The notes under the pieces are model-generated. The model was not told the origin of the DNA, did no database searches, and saw only the letters and a program-made list of their open reading frames with translations. Positions 39,204-54,369 of a stretch of DNA of 64,000 bases are shown here, in pieces. A program made the translations under genes and the position numbers. The DNA comes from Viscum album (lineage: Eukaryota; Streptophyta; Magnoliopsida; Santalales; Viscaceae). The stretch's first letter is position 1, and the number at the start of each line of letters is the position of its first letter. The DNA lies in the NCBI GenBank assembly GCA_963277665.1, contig OY728121.1:1650980062-1651044061 (forward strand), written 5' to 3'.

Positions 39204-42200
39204 TTTTCCATCACTATTTTTAATGGATGATTTTAAATAAATGTAAAATTAATATTTATGAAATTTATATCCTGGTAAAAATTTATTACATTATGGATCC
39301 TGGATCAAAATAAAATAACCAAATCCTCCCAAACAAAACATAGGAGTGAAACGAATTATCAATTACATGTAACATGATTTTATAAAACAATTGCTAATAA
39401 ATGGGTTATAAAAAGTTATAATAAAATTATATATGGGATGATACAAATTAAAATGTTTCATAAATATAATTATATTATACCTATAATTATTAAATAGGAT
39501 TCTCTATTTATAAGATGAAATTTGAGACTTGACGTACTCACTTTCTAGTATCACTTTTATTTCTCGGTGATATATTCCATATTCTCCGCTTGTTTATTTT
39601 TTCTGGTGTATATAAAACCCCACGTGAATGTTAAAAATTAAATATATTTCTATTCATGATATATAATTTTACATTTTATTTTATTCATTTTTGGTGACAA
39701 CGATTCGAATGTTTGCATACTGTTAATAGATTTTTTTATCACAATTATTTAATGTGGACACATGACGTATAAAGCCCTTTTTTGTGAGGTGTATTGACAT
39801 ACCATAAATGTATTATTATAATTATTAGATACTTATTTTATATAAATATCAATTTATTTTTTATTTCTTTGGGATTACTATTGAAAGGATACCAATGTTA
39901 TAAAAGAATTATTTTACATCCACATAGTTTATTAGGGTTATTTATGAATATGTTGTGATAATGAAATATTATGATTATTCTCTAAAAAATCATGAATATT
40001 TTTATTGACTATTTATTTATATGGAATTCATGGTTTCCATTATGATCACTGTCATTATTTAATCAATAAAATAAAATTCATTTTTCCCTGAATAATTTAA
40101 CGACTTGAAAATGTAAAAGAATATCATTTTATTTGATAGTGTGTAGAAAACACAACATCATGAATAGCAAGTAATATTACATTCTATAAATTTACAGCAT
40201 ATTTTATATTTTAATTTAATTTAATACATTATATATCTCTCAATGAAATCAAAATTTTGTTTAGATTATGTTATATGTAACAAAAAGATTCTTTGATAGA
40301 TCTAGTTACACACATCATCATGTTTTCCGAAACAATAATATACTATAAATATTATTTTTTAATTTAATAGTTATTGACATTCAATTTAAATGGAATATAT
40401 GAAAACTATTATATATACTATAAAAATATATAGTTAAAATTTTAATTTTTATCTATTTATTAAAAATAATAATAAGAATAATTTTAATGAAGAATAAATG
40501 TTTTGGGATAAAGAATTTTTTTTCCAAATTACCTTTTAATAATGATTGTAGAACATTATTTGAATTATGTTTTACCTTTTTTAGAAATTTATATGGAAAA
40601 ATAAAATTCATTATTCCAAATTTAATTCCCATATTATCTTAGGTGGAATTTTCGGTATTTTATTGAGAAATTTATTTGTTTATGAATAGGGAAAAATACT
40701 GGATTTTACCTTACAACTGACTTTTCATTTATATAATTTATAATGATAATTTATATTTTCATTTTGTCTTAATGTCGCAATAGTCCATTTATATATATGT
40801 GTATATATAATTTAAGTATTTTTAATCATTTTAATATAGAATTTATATATATAAAAAACGTTATCATTTGAAAATTTTAACTTTAAAACATTACTTTCTC
40901 AGTATGTTTACAAGATTAATTTTTAATTAATTTGTTTATTATTTGTTTCAATATGACAAAATTTATTCCATGTATGGAATAATAATAATTCATAATGTCT
41001 AATATGGACAATATAATTTTTAACTAGATTATTTTGTCAAAACAGTTTCATTTTATTACTATATTTAATGTAAAAATGATTTTATTGTGGGATTAAACAT
41101 TAAACTAAAGAGGAAAATGACGTTGAAACTTTTCCAACAACCATTGGAAGTTATTATTTATAAAATATTCATTCTATGATCGATAAATGATGATTATTGA
41201 GTCCTGTTAACATGGAAAAAATGTTAATGGAATCCACACATTCAAAAAATTACACATGTTCCACTGACGTAAGTTATAAAAGCCCATCCACTCAACTCCT
41301 CTCTTCACACTGTGAAAACAAATTGCTTCCAAATATAGATTCCCCCCAATAACTTCGCAAAATTCCTCACTTCACTTGGGAACCCTTATCCTAGATATTT
41401 TTGGTCGGAGTGAGGAACTCAGGATGGGATGAAATGACTTGCAAATAAAATTTCTATTAAAAATAATATAGAAATAAAAGCCCCTTAAATAAAAAAACTA
41501 GACAATTAATCAAAATAGATTATCAGTATAAGATTTTTAATTTTATAATTTTTCTGAAAGGGTGATTATATCTCTATTAAAATAATTTTTAGAATGTACT
41601 TATATTTTTAAATCAATTTTCATATACAAAAGAAAATATAAATAGTAGATAAGATTAATTATCAATGTAGTTGTTTCGGTTATAGATTAAAAAATATGGG
41701 TTATGGAAAAAAACAAATCAAAATAATATAATTAACCAATTTTTAAGACAGAAGGTGATAATTAATCCACTCCACTTCAAAAATAACCTTTTTCTACATG
41801 GATTATAGTGATAATCAGGTAAATCAAAAACTTGGATTAGTTAAACCAACAACAGTTAAAAGCAATCTAGGCTAAAAATAATATTTCACTGTTATACATG
41901 TGAATTAAAAATTGCCATATAATGAACTCTTAAAAAACACTTTGGGAAATAAGATGTAAATAATATTGAGAATAACAAGTATTCACCAGTTAAATTCAAG
42001 AGAAATTTTTGTTTGATAATAGTGTGATAACACACCGCTCAAGATGAAATGAAACCAATAGCACGTGTAATTAAGAATGAAGTGATGCTTAGACTAGTAC
42101 GTCCGAAATTTCCAAATTCATTATATTACAAATGGTGATTACTTCGATCTTTAATTCTTGAAAATTAAACTAGAATAGAGGTTTGTAGGAATATATATGT

Positions 42201-43232
42201 GATTTGATTTATCTATGTCGGAATCTCAATCAATCTCTATAATGGAAGTTCAGAATATTTTTCATTGATCTTCATATCGGATTAATCAGTGAGATTTTAC
42301 TGATTCATATATTCGATTGAAAAATTTTCCATAGATTTATCACTTAATAAATATTCTGGGGAGAGTTAGACATAAAGATGGTTCCTCCAATTGATAAACA
42401 TGTAATGGTAGAAGGAGATACAAAATCATTAGATCATATTTAATTAAGTCTTAAAGACTTAGTGAAATTATCCTTCAAAAGAAATATCAATTGATCCATT
42501 CAATTCAATGTCCAGGGACAACGATGGTAAAATGATACTGGCAGTTTCTCAGTATCTACTCGTAGCTAATTTTAGTGCTGTCTTAGGCTCATGGTGACTC
42601 AAAGTCTAATCATTCTTGGTCCTGACATAGCTCCATGATGATTATAAGTCAACTAGTGAATCCTTGAATGTAAAAAGTTTGTATTTGACTCTACTGGTGG
42701 TAACAAATCTGGATGTAGCTCACCCATAGTGCTGGCTCCTACGTGATAGTGACTCATCAAAGAACATACCTGAGTTTTCATAAAAAATGACATACCATAT
42801 GAAATTATATCAGACAAAATATAAATCATATATATTAAAATAATGATGTTTTTAGATCATTAAAATAAGGAATGTATAATCCTCCTCCACATAACGAGGT
42901 TCAAACATTCTCCCCCTTTTTGAATAGAATAAAACTTGTAATTTTATAATGAATCTACTATATAAGTAAACATAGATTATTAGACACATATTTTTGTAAA
43001 AAAACTACTTATCATTTCAAATGGTATAAGTGTGATATAAAAAATAAAGATTAAATTCATGAAAATATATTCTACATGTCAATGTATATTGAAAATTTTA
43101 TGTTCTTTCCATGTAATAAAATAAATTCTCATTTTATCTGACCCTCTATGAATATCAATAACATAATGAAATAAAAATAAATGAGAAGAAAACTATGATA
43201 TTTCATGTAATATAATCCAAAAATTATTCCTT

Positions 43233-46200
43233 ATAGTTATCAAAAAATGATAGAGTATAATTAAAAGATTTTTAATAGCTTAGGAATTTTTGAATTATTA
43301 TTTTCTGAATTGATTTAACTTTTATATGTTTTTCATTTCTCATGACACCGTAAATTTTTCACTATATATATATATATATATAATTTAAAATAGTTAGTAA
43401 AATATTTCTTCCATACATGACTAACATGTATTTTTTTACTTTTAATACTGAATAGGCTTTCACTACATCCAATACCAACATGGCTTGCACTACCCACCAC
43501 AACGACTTGGATTATGTTACGTGCAAGACCAAGATTCTTCAAAGAATCATTTTGTTATGTTTTTTAAAATGATATAGTTATAACCTATCTATTAAACATA
43601 ATGATATGAATATTAATAAATATTTTTTTCATATTGTTTATAATGGTTTTATAGGAATAAAAAATTTAGATAACGAAGTATATATTTTTTGTTTATGTCC
43701 TTAAATGTTCAAAAATACAGTGAACTACACTTTGGTACCATCTATGAAAAAAATAAAATTAATTAAATAAAAATATAAAAACGTATTTTTATAAAATAAA
43801 CTCTATTTATTAGTTTATAATGTTATTATTATCAGAGAGTTATTTTTTTTCTAATTTTTCCAAGAAACAACATTTTTTGATAAAAAAATGATAAATAATG
43901 CTTTTTTATTTAAGAACTCCAATTTCAATTAAATAATTATTATTGTTAAATTATATTTTAAATTTTTTAGAATGTACAATTATATAAATTATAGATATAT
44001 TATTACAATATAAATTATTATAATAATTTTCAGTTTCAAATTGAATATACAAGCATAATAATTTTTGGAACATGTTTCCACTTAAAAACCATGTAATTTC
44101 ATCAAACTAGTAGGATTAACATTGATCATAATTATTATTATTCTATTAATTTATTTTTAAAAAACTAACTTATACCATTGAAATAATTATAAAATTTATA
44201 TTATAATAAAGAAAACCTAGTTTTTTACCAAAAATATTTGTAAAAGTGATTAAAATTAATCATAATGATTTAAGGTAAAATTAAGATTAATTAGGGACTA
44301 AACCTTAATCATAGGTAAAAAAATGACCTAACCATTTTTCAAAAACCAATGGGATTGAATTATGTTGTCTATAAAATATAAATTATTGATTTATTTTTGT
44401 TGGTATGAGTTATCATAGGTAATAATTGGTGTACGCCTAACTTGTTTACTAAAATTCCAAGTGATTCCTCTTCCTTCCCTATAAAAGGCCACCATGTCTC
44501 CCAAATCCTCACACATGTAAAACCTATTATGCTCAGACACATTCTACCCAATACCCTTATAAATATTCCTATCCTTTCACTTGAATCTATTCCCTAGGAT
44601 TAAGTTAATCAATGGATTCCTTTTGGACCAAACCAAAAGGAGTTACCTAATTAAGAGGCAACACCTTCTCTCAGGCTACTTTCTTTTACTATCATTATCC
44701 ATCACCCTCCACTCTATTTATTACAATATTATATAAAATCACTAGTCTGATCAATATAATATTATTTAATTATTCTATGTATTTGACCAACAATTACAAA
44801 CTCATTCATCTAATTGGAAACGATCATATAGCTTATGTGTACGACGGACTAGCGCCTTACAAAACGATGATTGTTCTATTATTCCGCCCTACCTTTCATG
44901 GTTTAAATTATTATGGACACTATATTTATGTATTTTATATAATATTTATATGAGGTATTTAGTATTATTTATTTCATTTTTCAAAAATATCCTTTTTTAA
45001 TTTCCATTTTGGCATGATATAATTATTTAGTTGGAGGATTTTTAGGCTACCGCCCTCTTAAAAGGATATGATTCATTCATAAACTACATGGATTGTATTA
45101 AGGATGGTTATACTGAATATATATGATATATATGATATCATACAGATAATTTAATAATTATATATATCTACATATATTCCTTTTACTTTTTATCTTTCGA
45201 CAAGACAATTTAATGGCAATAGCATTCATGCGTACATATGGCCTAACGTCTCAATGAAAGGTGTATTATATTTCACAATTATAGATTTTATATTTTATGA
45301 TAATAACCATATAATGTATATAAATGTTATTATTACAAATTTTCCCAATATAGAAATCATTATATTAGTCTATGGAGCGAAGATATAACGAATTCAGACA
45401 CATGTAATGAATAAATCAAGTATTACACAAAGTGAAATGTTAACAAAGCCCAATTAAAATTATTATAATATAAGGACATAATAAACCTATATGAAGTAAT
45501 ATATATTAATTTTGGTCTGTAAAATAATTTTAATAATTTTATATTTATTAAATAGTTTGTTTTAATGAGTATGATGGTAGTCAAGACACAAGGGTAAGGG
45601 GATTTAATATAACTTTTTATTTCCATGAGATACATGCTATGATCACCACTCCATCCTTTTGTGTGGTGTATAAAATACCAATGATTTTATTATATGTATC
45701 GTATAATTAAATTTATGTGTATTCCCAAATGAATTTTATGAACTTTATTTCATGTGGTTTATGTTTCAAAAGTTACCAAATCATAAAAATAGGTTCGCCT
45801 CAATTTTCCTTCTTTGAGGCTTCTATTTTGTTACATAATTAAATTATCTGTCTAGGTGTATATAGGAAAATGTTACATGAAATATCATGAATTTACTTTA
45901 TTAAATGATATTTTATGTTTCACATAATTTAATTTTCGTACATGGTGACTGTGATCCCATGTTACCATTTTATAAGAGTTTATCGAAACAATCTCATCTC
46001 TTTTGGAGATTTTTATTTTTATACATTATTTAATGAAATAATATGATCCATCCCTAAATAAAATTCATGAATTCTACTCACAAATAGTTATTATATATTT
46101 ATTCATATATTAGTAAAATTTCATCATTTCTTCAGCAAATTAGATAGTTATGAATTAGTTTTTATGATTTTTTGACTTTACCCACTCTTCAGTTGGAATT

Positions 46201-48038
46201 CTGTGTTCCTTCAAAACCATGCTTTTAAAAAATATTTCCAATAATATTTTATAATTATTATTTAATAATTATGATAAATTATTAACCAGTTTTTATTTAC
46301 CAATATTAAGAAAGGAAAAATCTCTTCTCAATACGAACAAGGAATTTTTCTTAACTTTTTAAAATGTAAACAGAAATTTGTTTTTACCACGTATGAAATG
46401 TATAGATTTAAATTCAATCATTTATTTGAAGAATTATTTTAATTTTTAATATTTTAATTTTTATGATTTTTTTTTAACACTAATTTTCAAGGAAAATTAT
46501 TTTCATAAAATTTTCAAACATCTTTTATAAGTTTTCAAGGAAATTGTTTTCAAAACCATATACATCCTTATTTATATTTATTCAAATTATCTTCAATGAA
46601 ATGGGTTTGAAAAACAATTCAAGTATCTTACATATGTTTTTAAATAAAAAAATATCAAAAAATTCAATATTTCATTAAAAATTTCCAAACTATTTTTAAA
46701 GAAATTTTTTTTTATAATATATGAGGATTATTTCATAATATTTAATTGAAAAATATTTTCAAAAAGAATTCATGTCTACTTTATATGTTTTTACTGTATT
46801 TTCTATGAAAAATATTTTCAAATTGTTTTATGTATTAAAAATAATTTTTAAATGAATAAAGGATACATTCCTCAAGAAACAATTTTGATGGATATTTTTT
46901 AAAAAAATTCATCTATGATAAGATATATTGATATTACAAATTCCCTTATGTGAAATTATTTAATGTTTCTATACATATTATTTCTAGTAATGGGTTAAAC
47001 ATAATGTGTTGGTCTTTATGAAGCTTGTTTTCCATTCATGGGTTATATAATTATCATATTCATCTCTCTTAAATGGGTTATATTTTTATGGAATTTCTTT
47101 CCTTTTCATGAGTTATATGTTTATGAAATACTTGTATCTTTATTGGTTTATTGTTTTGATAACTTGTTATGTGACATGTATCTTTATTAATAGGTTATCA
47201 TGGGTTTACATGTTTATTAAACCCATATAATTTCATGTGTTATGATATGATTGTTTATGATTTTTTTGAGCATGTTTGTATGATTTCACTATGAGATGGG
47301 TGGGACTTATATCTCCCAATAATTAATTGGGGAAGTATTTATATCTAATGAGATATACTATGATGGTATTTGAAATGAACTTTGACCAGTAGATGTCCAT
47401 GGTAGTGAAACATTACTACCAAGATGTTATAATGAATGATCATATGTTACTAAAATGGTAATGGGAGTGAACCAAGACTAAAAATATGGTATGGGTATGG
47501 AACCCATACTACTAATGTGGTGGTGGAAGTGTAGCCTTGTATACTATGGAAATCATATTATATGTTTATGTGTCTCCAACAATTACATATATTATTACTA
47601 TGTTATGCTTTAATTGTTTATGTTGTTTACTCCTTATGAGTCATGCCTTATGAAATGCCAATATTTATTCCATGATTCATGTATATGATACTTTATATGC
47701 AGGGTGTGATCGTTTAATTTGATTATCATGTTATCATACCCTTAATCTAATGATTATTCTTACATATCTTCCTTTTTTATCCATACTATGCATTTGAGCT
47801 TACCCATTTCTTATGTTTCCTTTTCATAGGATATGAAGAATGATTTTTGGTAGAAGTACTAATATTGGAGGAATTTATGGGAGATTCTGATTATTTTTCA
47901 CTAGGATATATAATTTTGATTCCATGAGGGAAAGGATACTAAATTATTATAGTAATCAGTCATGTATTTTTTCAAAGAATTGAATATTCATATAAAATAT
48001 TGAAATATCAATGTATTTCATGCCTGTGTCTCTATAGT
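43233..48038 (+). mobile_element. LTR-C copy 2
   Basis: Duplicate of LTR-C with TATAAAAG at 44480-44487, boxes at 44830-45270, the U5 block at 47294 and the end before the primer site. Limits are transferred from copy 1. One open frame inside (45423-45635) is the altered duplicate of a chance frame in copy 1. Confidence 0.65.
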
Positions 48039-48050
48039 TGGTATAAAAGT
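48039..48050 (+). promoter_or_regulatory. Primer-binding site after LTR-C, copy 2
   Basis: TGGTATAAAAGT, identical to copy 1. Confidence 0.6.
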
Positions 48051-50364
48051 TAAGGATTAGTAATCCTTCGGAAAAGAATATAATAAAATATCAGTGAGAT
48101 CACTAGGTATATTTAAATGGATATTTATAGAGATATCTATAAGGATATGTATAAGGATACGTTAATGTACAGGAAAAGGTCATTGAAATTTGGTAAAGGG
48201 TTTAGTTAGTGGTTTCCTATAAATAAATCTATATATGGATATTATAATTGGACATGGATCTGGAACAGATGTAACTAGTGTTAACAACAATGACATGATA
48301 TTTTGGGCCTAAATATGGGTAATGTTTTACATGACAATGACCCTTACTGCACATCTTTTTTGACACTCCTGAGGGATATACTTTGTGAATTAAAAAAAAT
48401 TCATGAGACACCATGAATAATTTAAATATATGTTGTCTATGATTACTATATGATTATCCTAGTGTGTCACGGACTAAGGATGGTGTCATGATTTTGAGAT
48501 CCTATAAGTAAATATGGTCATGAATGTGTTGTTTTCTGCAGTGATATGTAATGATGACACTGTGATTCTATTTTTAGTCAATGGTAGGAATAATATGGAA
48601 CATGGTTAAGGTAGAATGTGATGGAACACTTTATGATGAGTAGTCAAGTGGGATGATCACTAGAGTGAAATATTTTTTGATAATTCCAAATATATTTTCA
48701 CATTACATGGTTAAAAACCTCTTCCTTAACCTACACATAATCTCACCAAGGGAAAAATGATGTCTTAGAGAGTCTAGGTAATGGTGACCACCAAGGATAG
48801 AATATTCGATTTCCTTTTTATAGGTAATATAGAAACAATAACTTAACTCAATGACTTAGTTGAACAATAAGATGTTTATACCATTGAATATAAGGACACA
48901 ATGAAAGTTACTTTAAGGGATAATGATGCTTTCAGTTAATGAAATCGTTGAGAATGCTGGAATCCCTAAGATATCATCAATTTTTTTAGCATTTTCGAAG
49001 TGAATTAAGTGTTCATTAGGAAACTCAATGTAACGAGATGAAAGATCATAAAGGGAACCAAAAGTTGGAGTGAGTAATGGTTACATTAATGGTAATGAAG
49101 AGACTACAAATGAAATGTGAAAGGAAAGAGGTATTATGTAATAAGATGAGGTATCCTTGTTAATGGAATAATGATGAAGTGGAACAATAATTTTTTTTAT
49201 GTCTATGGTGTCAAAAATTAGGTTATATAAAAGATAAAATATGCAAGTATTATTCTACTTACATGTTTCAATTATTTCTTTATAGTTTATAATGAATTAT
49301 CCTGTGATGTAATTTAATTATAAGGTGATATTTTGACTAATGGAAGGTAAACCATAATATGTAATTTATGTCACGATAATGTTATTAGAAATTATTATAA
49401 GTCGATGATACTGATTACCTTTGAACCAATTAAGTACATGTTGACATTTAGTTCATTTTATCATGGGTGATGTTTACAAATTCTTGGATTTATTGAATAT
49501 ATCACGTAATCTACGGAATAAGGAAGCATGCATGTTTTCTGGAAGGAATGATAGTAATTGTAGTTGTTATAATGTTATTATAGAATTTACCACTAGGGTA
49601 TTCACATGATTGGAAGGTGAAAACCAAGAGCTACAATGTGATATATAGGGGATCAATGATATGATTATTTCATGACTTTCCTTCTATAGATTTTAGTTTT
49701 CATCATTCAGAACAGTTATAGGGATAACCATTCATGAAAATTATTTGTTAAACTAAAGAGGACGTATTTATGAAAGGTGTTTTTATTAAAAAAACATGGT
49801 TAAAAGGATATTTATTTATTAATATTATTTACAGGATTTCCCTAACATTTTTGAAATTATATTACTACAGTTTTATAAAAACGACATCATGTATGTTGGC
49901 TGACAACAAATTAATTTCTTCCAGGCTGTGGGTCTTGAAATCGCGACTATAGGAATAAAAGGTTTTGACACTTACGACAGGCCTATGTTATTTCATGGTT
50001 AATGTATTTTCATTTTTGGTGAATAATTATAAACGATGAAACAATAGTGTTATTTTTTCAGTTTAAAGATTAATGTATTAACCATGTTGGTTTTTAGGAA
50101 TTGGTATATATAAATAGTTTTTCCGTTCATTCTATTAGGGTATTTAAGTGAGGGTAAAATTATATTTTAGCACAAACATCAAAGATAATTTATAAATATC
50201 TATTAAAAAATTTAATGGATTTATTATAAATTGATAAAATCCAAAATAAATAATGAAATTTCATATATATAAATATTTCAAGTAAGAATATTTACATATC
50301 TTGTTGTTCAATGAAATAATTACTCAACATTAGGAAAATAATCAATAGAATATTTTTTATCCTA
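48051..50364 (+). pseudogene. Decayed interior (leader/gag) of the LTR-C element, copy 2
   Basis: Duplicate of 36330-38643. It includes the zinc-knuckle-like frame at 49200-49244 and the GC-richer inverted repeat at about 49923-49986. No functional frame is present. Confidence 0.35.
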
Positions 50365-50686
50365 ATACCATAATTTTTGGAGAACTGATGGCCTTTTAAA
50401 TCATCACAAATTTATGATTTTGAGGCCCTAAACTTCGTTATAGTCATTCAATTTTTTTGTGATTGATGACATCAATCAATCCATATAAATATTTACTATT
50501 TTACTCAGTTTCAAATATTCACTCCTAACCTATGTAATTTTAAAGGGAAACATAGTTATATGTTATTTTATGAAAACATTGTGGTTCAAAACATCAAATT
50601 TTAAAGGATGTTTTTGTAGTCATTTTTATGAAATGGGTTTATATGAATGAAAAAAATCATGTATTTAACATTTTATAAACCATATG
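50365..50686. other. No gene: flank between duplication and element 2
   Basis: About 320 bp that match neither the duplicated block nor element 2. It is the left side of the site where element 2 inserted; the right side resumes at 63276. The last five bases, ATATG, are the left target-site duplicate. Confidence 0.6.
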
Positions 50687-52194
50687 TGTAACACCCCAAA
50701 ACTAGTTACACAGATTCTGTGCATTATAACATAATATTCGAATGATCACAAAAGCTCAATTCTCTAAAGACAGATTAGTTTAGTAGCTTTGGAATAACTA
50801 GATACATTCATAATGTTTTCATTAAATCATAAAGTGAAAACTACTACAACAACATCTTATCTTCATATCCCCTCATACTATCCCTACTGGTCATTTATAA
50901 ATTACTTCTCACATCTTGGGAAAAATTAAACATTGAAAGGGGTGAGCTCGGATGCTCAGTAAGGATAACAATATAGAGGAAAATATCATAAATAAGCATA
51001 AACATTTAAGGCAATGTATAACTAAAACTAAACCCTTTTAAACATGAACTTCCAACATAATATAGAAAATCTAAAATGAAGTAATGCAATTTACTTATTC
51101 ACATTAATATTATAATAATAGAATAATCACTTGAAATATCAATAACCAATTTCATAATGATGGAATTCATAATGCCAGACTATCATAACCACATAGTCAA
51201 GGCCTCGTTCCATGACTAAAAACATGATTTTTTCAAGGCATTATGCCAAGACACTAGTTTGTCTAATTAGACCTACTGATGCATCGATGAGCTATAGTGG
51301 GCTCCACCCATCACATATTATGTCCAATGCATTCCTCATATGAACAAGTTTAACAAATAAATTCTTACCCTAATTCAATGATTTTATAACGACAAAAAAT
51401 ATCTGCACCCTCTATATAATTTAAAAAAGACATTATTACCTTAATTCTGTCCAAAAGGTTAAAAAGGACCTTGTTTGGAAAATGACGGAATGATTTCTTT
51501 ATAAATTTCATATAAAAAGTCAAAAAATGTTATAAATTACTTTAACCCACATTCTATAAAATAGTAAGAATGTTTTGAAATACGTTTTTAAGAAACATGG
51601 ATGTGGATGATAATGATGTCCCAGTAGATAGTTACATATAAACAATATTGGATAACGAAGAGATTGTGAAATAAACCCTTACCAATTTGGTATATTATGA
51701 AACATACACCCCATGAAGGAGGTATCATTCAATGAATATGTAAATACACATAAATTAAAGCTTATTACACAAAGAATACAATTATGGGCAGTACACACAC
51801 CACCCAAAAGGTAATAGTGGCAATATGGAATGAATCTCCCGAGAATAAAGAGTGAGATGAAAACACATTACCATGTAGTTTTCATTGGTTAAGGGTGGGT
51901 TAACCTCCATTATAATGGTGAAATATTTGTTATTAAATTATTCAAAAATCATATAAATTAATATGATATCAAATATGATCTTTTAACATTTTATTGTTAA
52001 TAATATCTTAGTACTGTCGTCGTTTCGGGGGTTAACTTACTCATTTTCTTTTATATGTTTTGTTACATAAGCCATGTTTGTTATGGATAGGTTGTATCTT
52101 ATTCATGTAAAGAATGATATAAAGTCATATAACATTATTTTTAATCATAAAATTAGAATTATACTTGAATGGATACGATGGTGAATGAATCTCA

Positions 52195-52440
52195 TCGCGT
52201 TCATGGAGATTGTAGTCCGTACGTACGCATGAGCGACAATAACACACTTTTGATATTAAATTAATATAAAATTGGATAGTATATTATATATACAGAATCA
52301 TTAACATTTTATATTTATTATTTACATGAATTAAACATCATTATTATACCCATAAAAATAATATTGTTTTGAATATCAATTACACCATGACGTGGATACG
52401 GTAAGCCGTATGTACGCACGTATGGTGACATGTCATTCAA
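52195..52440 (-). repeat. Pair of LTR palindromic boxes (element 2, left LTR)
   Basis: Plus-strand cores TACGC lie at 52413-52417 and 52224-52228, 189 bp apart. The first box is a clear imperfect hairpin: ATACGG (52396-52401) pairs with CCGTAT (52406-52411), and the outer arms CCATGACGTGG and CACGTATGG extend it. The second spans CTCATCGCGTTCATGGAGA and TCCGTACGTACGCATGAG. Confidence 0.75.
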
Positions 52441-52763
52441 AGGCTGGATAGAATACTGAATATGGTTGTACCATATTTATAATAACATCACAGTATATTA
52501 AATATACAAGAGTAATTATTTTAGAATGGAAATAACAATGATATAAGAAGTTGAAGAAGAAAGGAACATGAAAAAGGGTGGTGAAAACATTACCTCTTCT
52601 TCAGGTTCTTCCTTTTGATTTGATCAAATAAGCTTCTTAGTCTGTCTTTCTGATCAAAAGAAGGCCTCTATGTTTAAGTGAGTGATGTTGAGAGAATATA
52701 TGGGTAGGTTTTGGCCGATCCAAAAGGCTTTGAAGGTGTTAAGAATTGGTTAGAAGTGGTGTC

Positions 52764-52771
52764 CTTTTATA
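52764..52771 (-). promoter_or_regulatory. TATA box, element 2 left LTR
   Basis: The minus strand reads TATAAAAG just after CCCCCCCCT. The U3 is then about 1.58 kb. The right LTR has TATAAAATG at 61684-61692 in the same place. Confidence 0.6.
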
Positions 52772-54369
52772 AGGGGGGGGGCTCTTTGGGAAAAACATAA
52801 AGTATTATTTTATAATAAATTCATATTAGGTTTCTAATGGATCAAAATTGGACTATTCAAAGTCTAAGGTGGGGATTTCTAAAAATAATTTAATCCTATA
52901 TATTTTATACAGGTTTTGGTCATTATATTAGCCTTATCTTTTAGTTTGAACTCTTATTTAATTAGATTGACATTTACCATGTCACTTTGTATTTTTATGT
53001 TATATAGTTAATAAACATACAATATACATCAAAGAGACCCCCAAGTGGTCCATTAAGGATAAACCTATCATGATATAAGTCTCTTGGCCGAACATTAATT
53101 TTTTAGGAATAAAATATCTATTAATAATATAATATTTGTTTAAAAATACTTTTTTGTCAATTTTGACACTATTTGGTATTTGATTTTCTATGAAACTCAT
53201 AACAGCATGATTACATCGAAAAAAAATTATTAAATGAATAATAACATGTCATATTAACCGATTAAAATAGTGTAATTCATAAAAAGTCTTATATTACATT
53301 TATTTGGATATTTATTATATCAATTATTTTAATATCTCATTAATTAGGAAATTACTACATCACCATTGTGTCCTAAATAAATTAAATTATTTAATGTCTA
53401 AAAATTATAAATAAAATACCATTATGTAGGAAATCTTCTTAGATTTCTTATTATAATTTACAGTCGAATTGATCTTATGTATAACTCTATATAATTTTTT
53501 TCTAAAAGATATATGATTAAGTCATTTTTGTATTTACTTAAACTTAATTAATATAACGTGTCCCTATCACCATCAAGTGGCTCCATGGGGTCCCAAAATC
53601 GACCCAAAGATGTCCATGGTCGGAAATATATCCAAAAATAAGGTTAAGACACGTTTTAGGGTAATTTTTTATTATTATATTATTATTTGTTTACCCTTAT
53701 TTACCGGATTTACCCTATAACCATGGTAAGTAAAATATTTACCGAAGTAATTATTCAAAATTTCTAAAAATAAAAGCTACATATTTACACAATTTGGGAC
53801 TTATGATTGTAAATATGGAATCACTTTTTCTAAATTCAAAACACAGAAGTAGCCGAAATTAATTTAAAATTAATTCCCGTTGTTAAAACAAAAAGAGTGT
53901 TTTTAAGAGATAATAACTATCAAATGATTGACACTTGTTTATGTCTAGTTTAAATGTGAAATTATGTCCAATGACCAAAATTGTATTTTATGGTAATAAT
54001 ATATTATAAATATACATTAAAATAACTCAAATTAATAATTTATCACTATTAATTATTTTTATTAAAAAAATTGTTTTTAATTAAAATTTAGTAATTTTCA
54101 CTATTCATCAAAATATAAAAGTTGTCCGAAAAGTACCAAAATTTCACCCTAGGATAAAATCGATATTCCAAATCCAAAAATGAATTCCATTTTGAGAGAT
54201 AAAATTTATAAAATTTCAAAAAGTGGGTATTACTATTCATAACGGTTAGTTTGATTGGTCGCGGTGTGTTAGAATCTCGAATATGCGTACAACACACGCT
54301 CCTGTATTATTCAAAGAGAAGCATACCATGGAAGCTTGGGGTTTTACATTCTACCCTACAAATAATTTT

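Larger units (their letters stand above)
38645..50364 (+). repeat. 11.7-kb tandem duplication, copy 2
   Basis: Direct repeat of 26928-38643. The junction with copy 1 is clean, without filler. The right edge reads 'attttttatccta' at 50352-50364, as at the end of copy 1, and similarity stops right after it. The internal features of copy 1 all recur: LTR-A boxes near 38960-39200, TATA at 41275 and 44480, primer site at 48039 and the knuckle-like stretch at 49200-49244. Differences are scattered substitutions and small indels. Confidence 0.95.
50687..54348 (-). mobile_element. Element 2 left (3') LTR, 3.66 kb
   Basis: It aligns end to end with 59327-63275. In the box region (52140-52490 against 61080-61430) I estimate by eye that about one base in ten differs. 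It lacks roughly 290 bp present in the right LTR at about 59990-60280. A TATA box lies on the minus strand at 52764-52771 and two palindromic boxes near 52190-52430. A hairpin CTTTTGATTTGATCAAA lies at 52613-52629. Its inner end at 54348 is marked by GGGGTTTTACA. Confidence 0.95.

Noticed and set aside
26928..50364. Duplicated block as a single large transposon with 11.7-kb period
   Set aside because: The block edges fall inside the leader of one LTR and inside decayed interior of another. They have no terminal repeats or target duplication.
54088..54297. Frames shared by the two LTRs of element 2 (54088-54297 and 63015-63224)
   Set aside because: They are similar only because the LTRs descend from one sequence. 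They lie in U3, upstream of the promoter, with no known domain.
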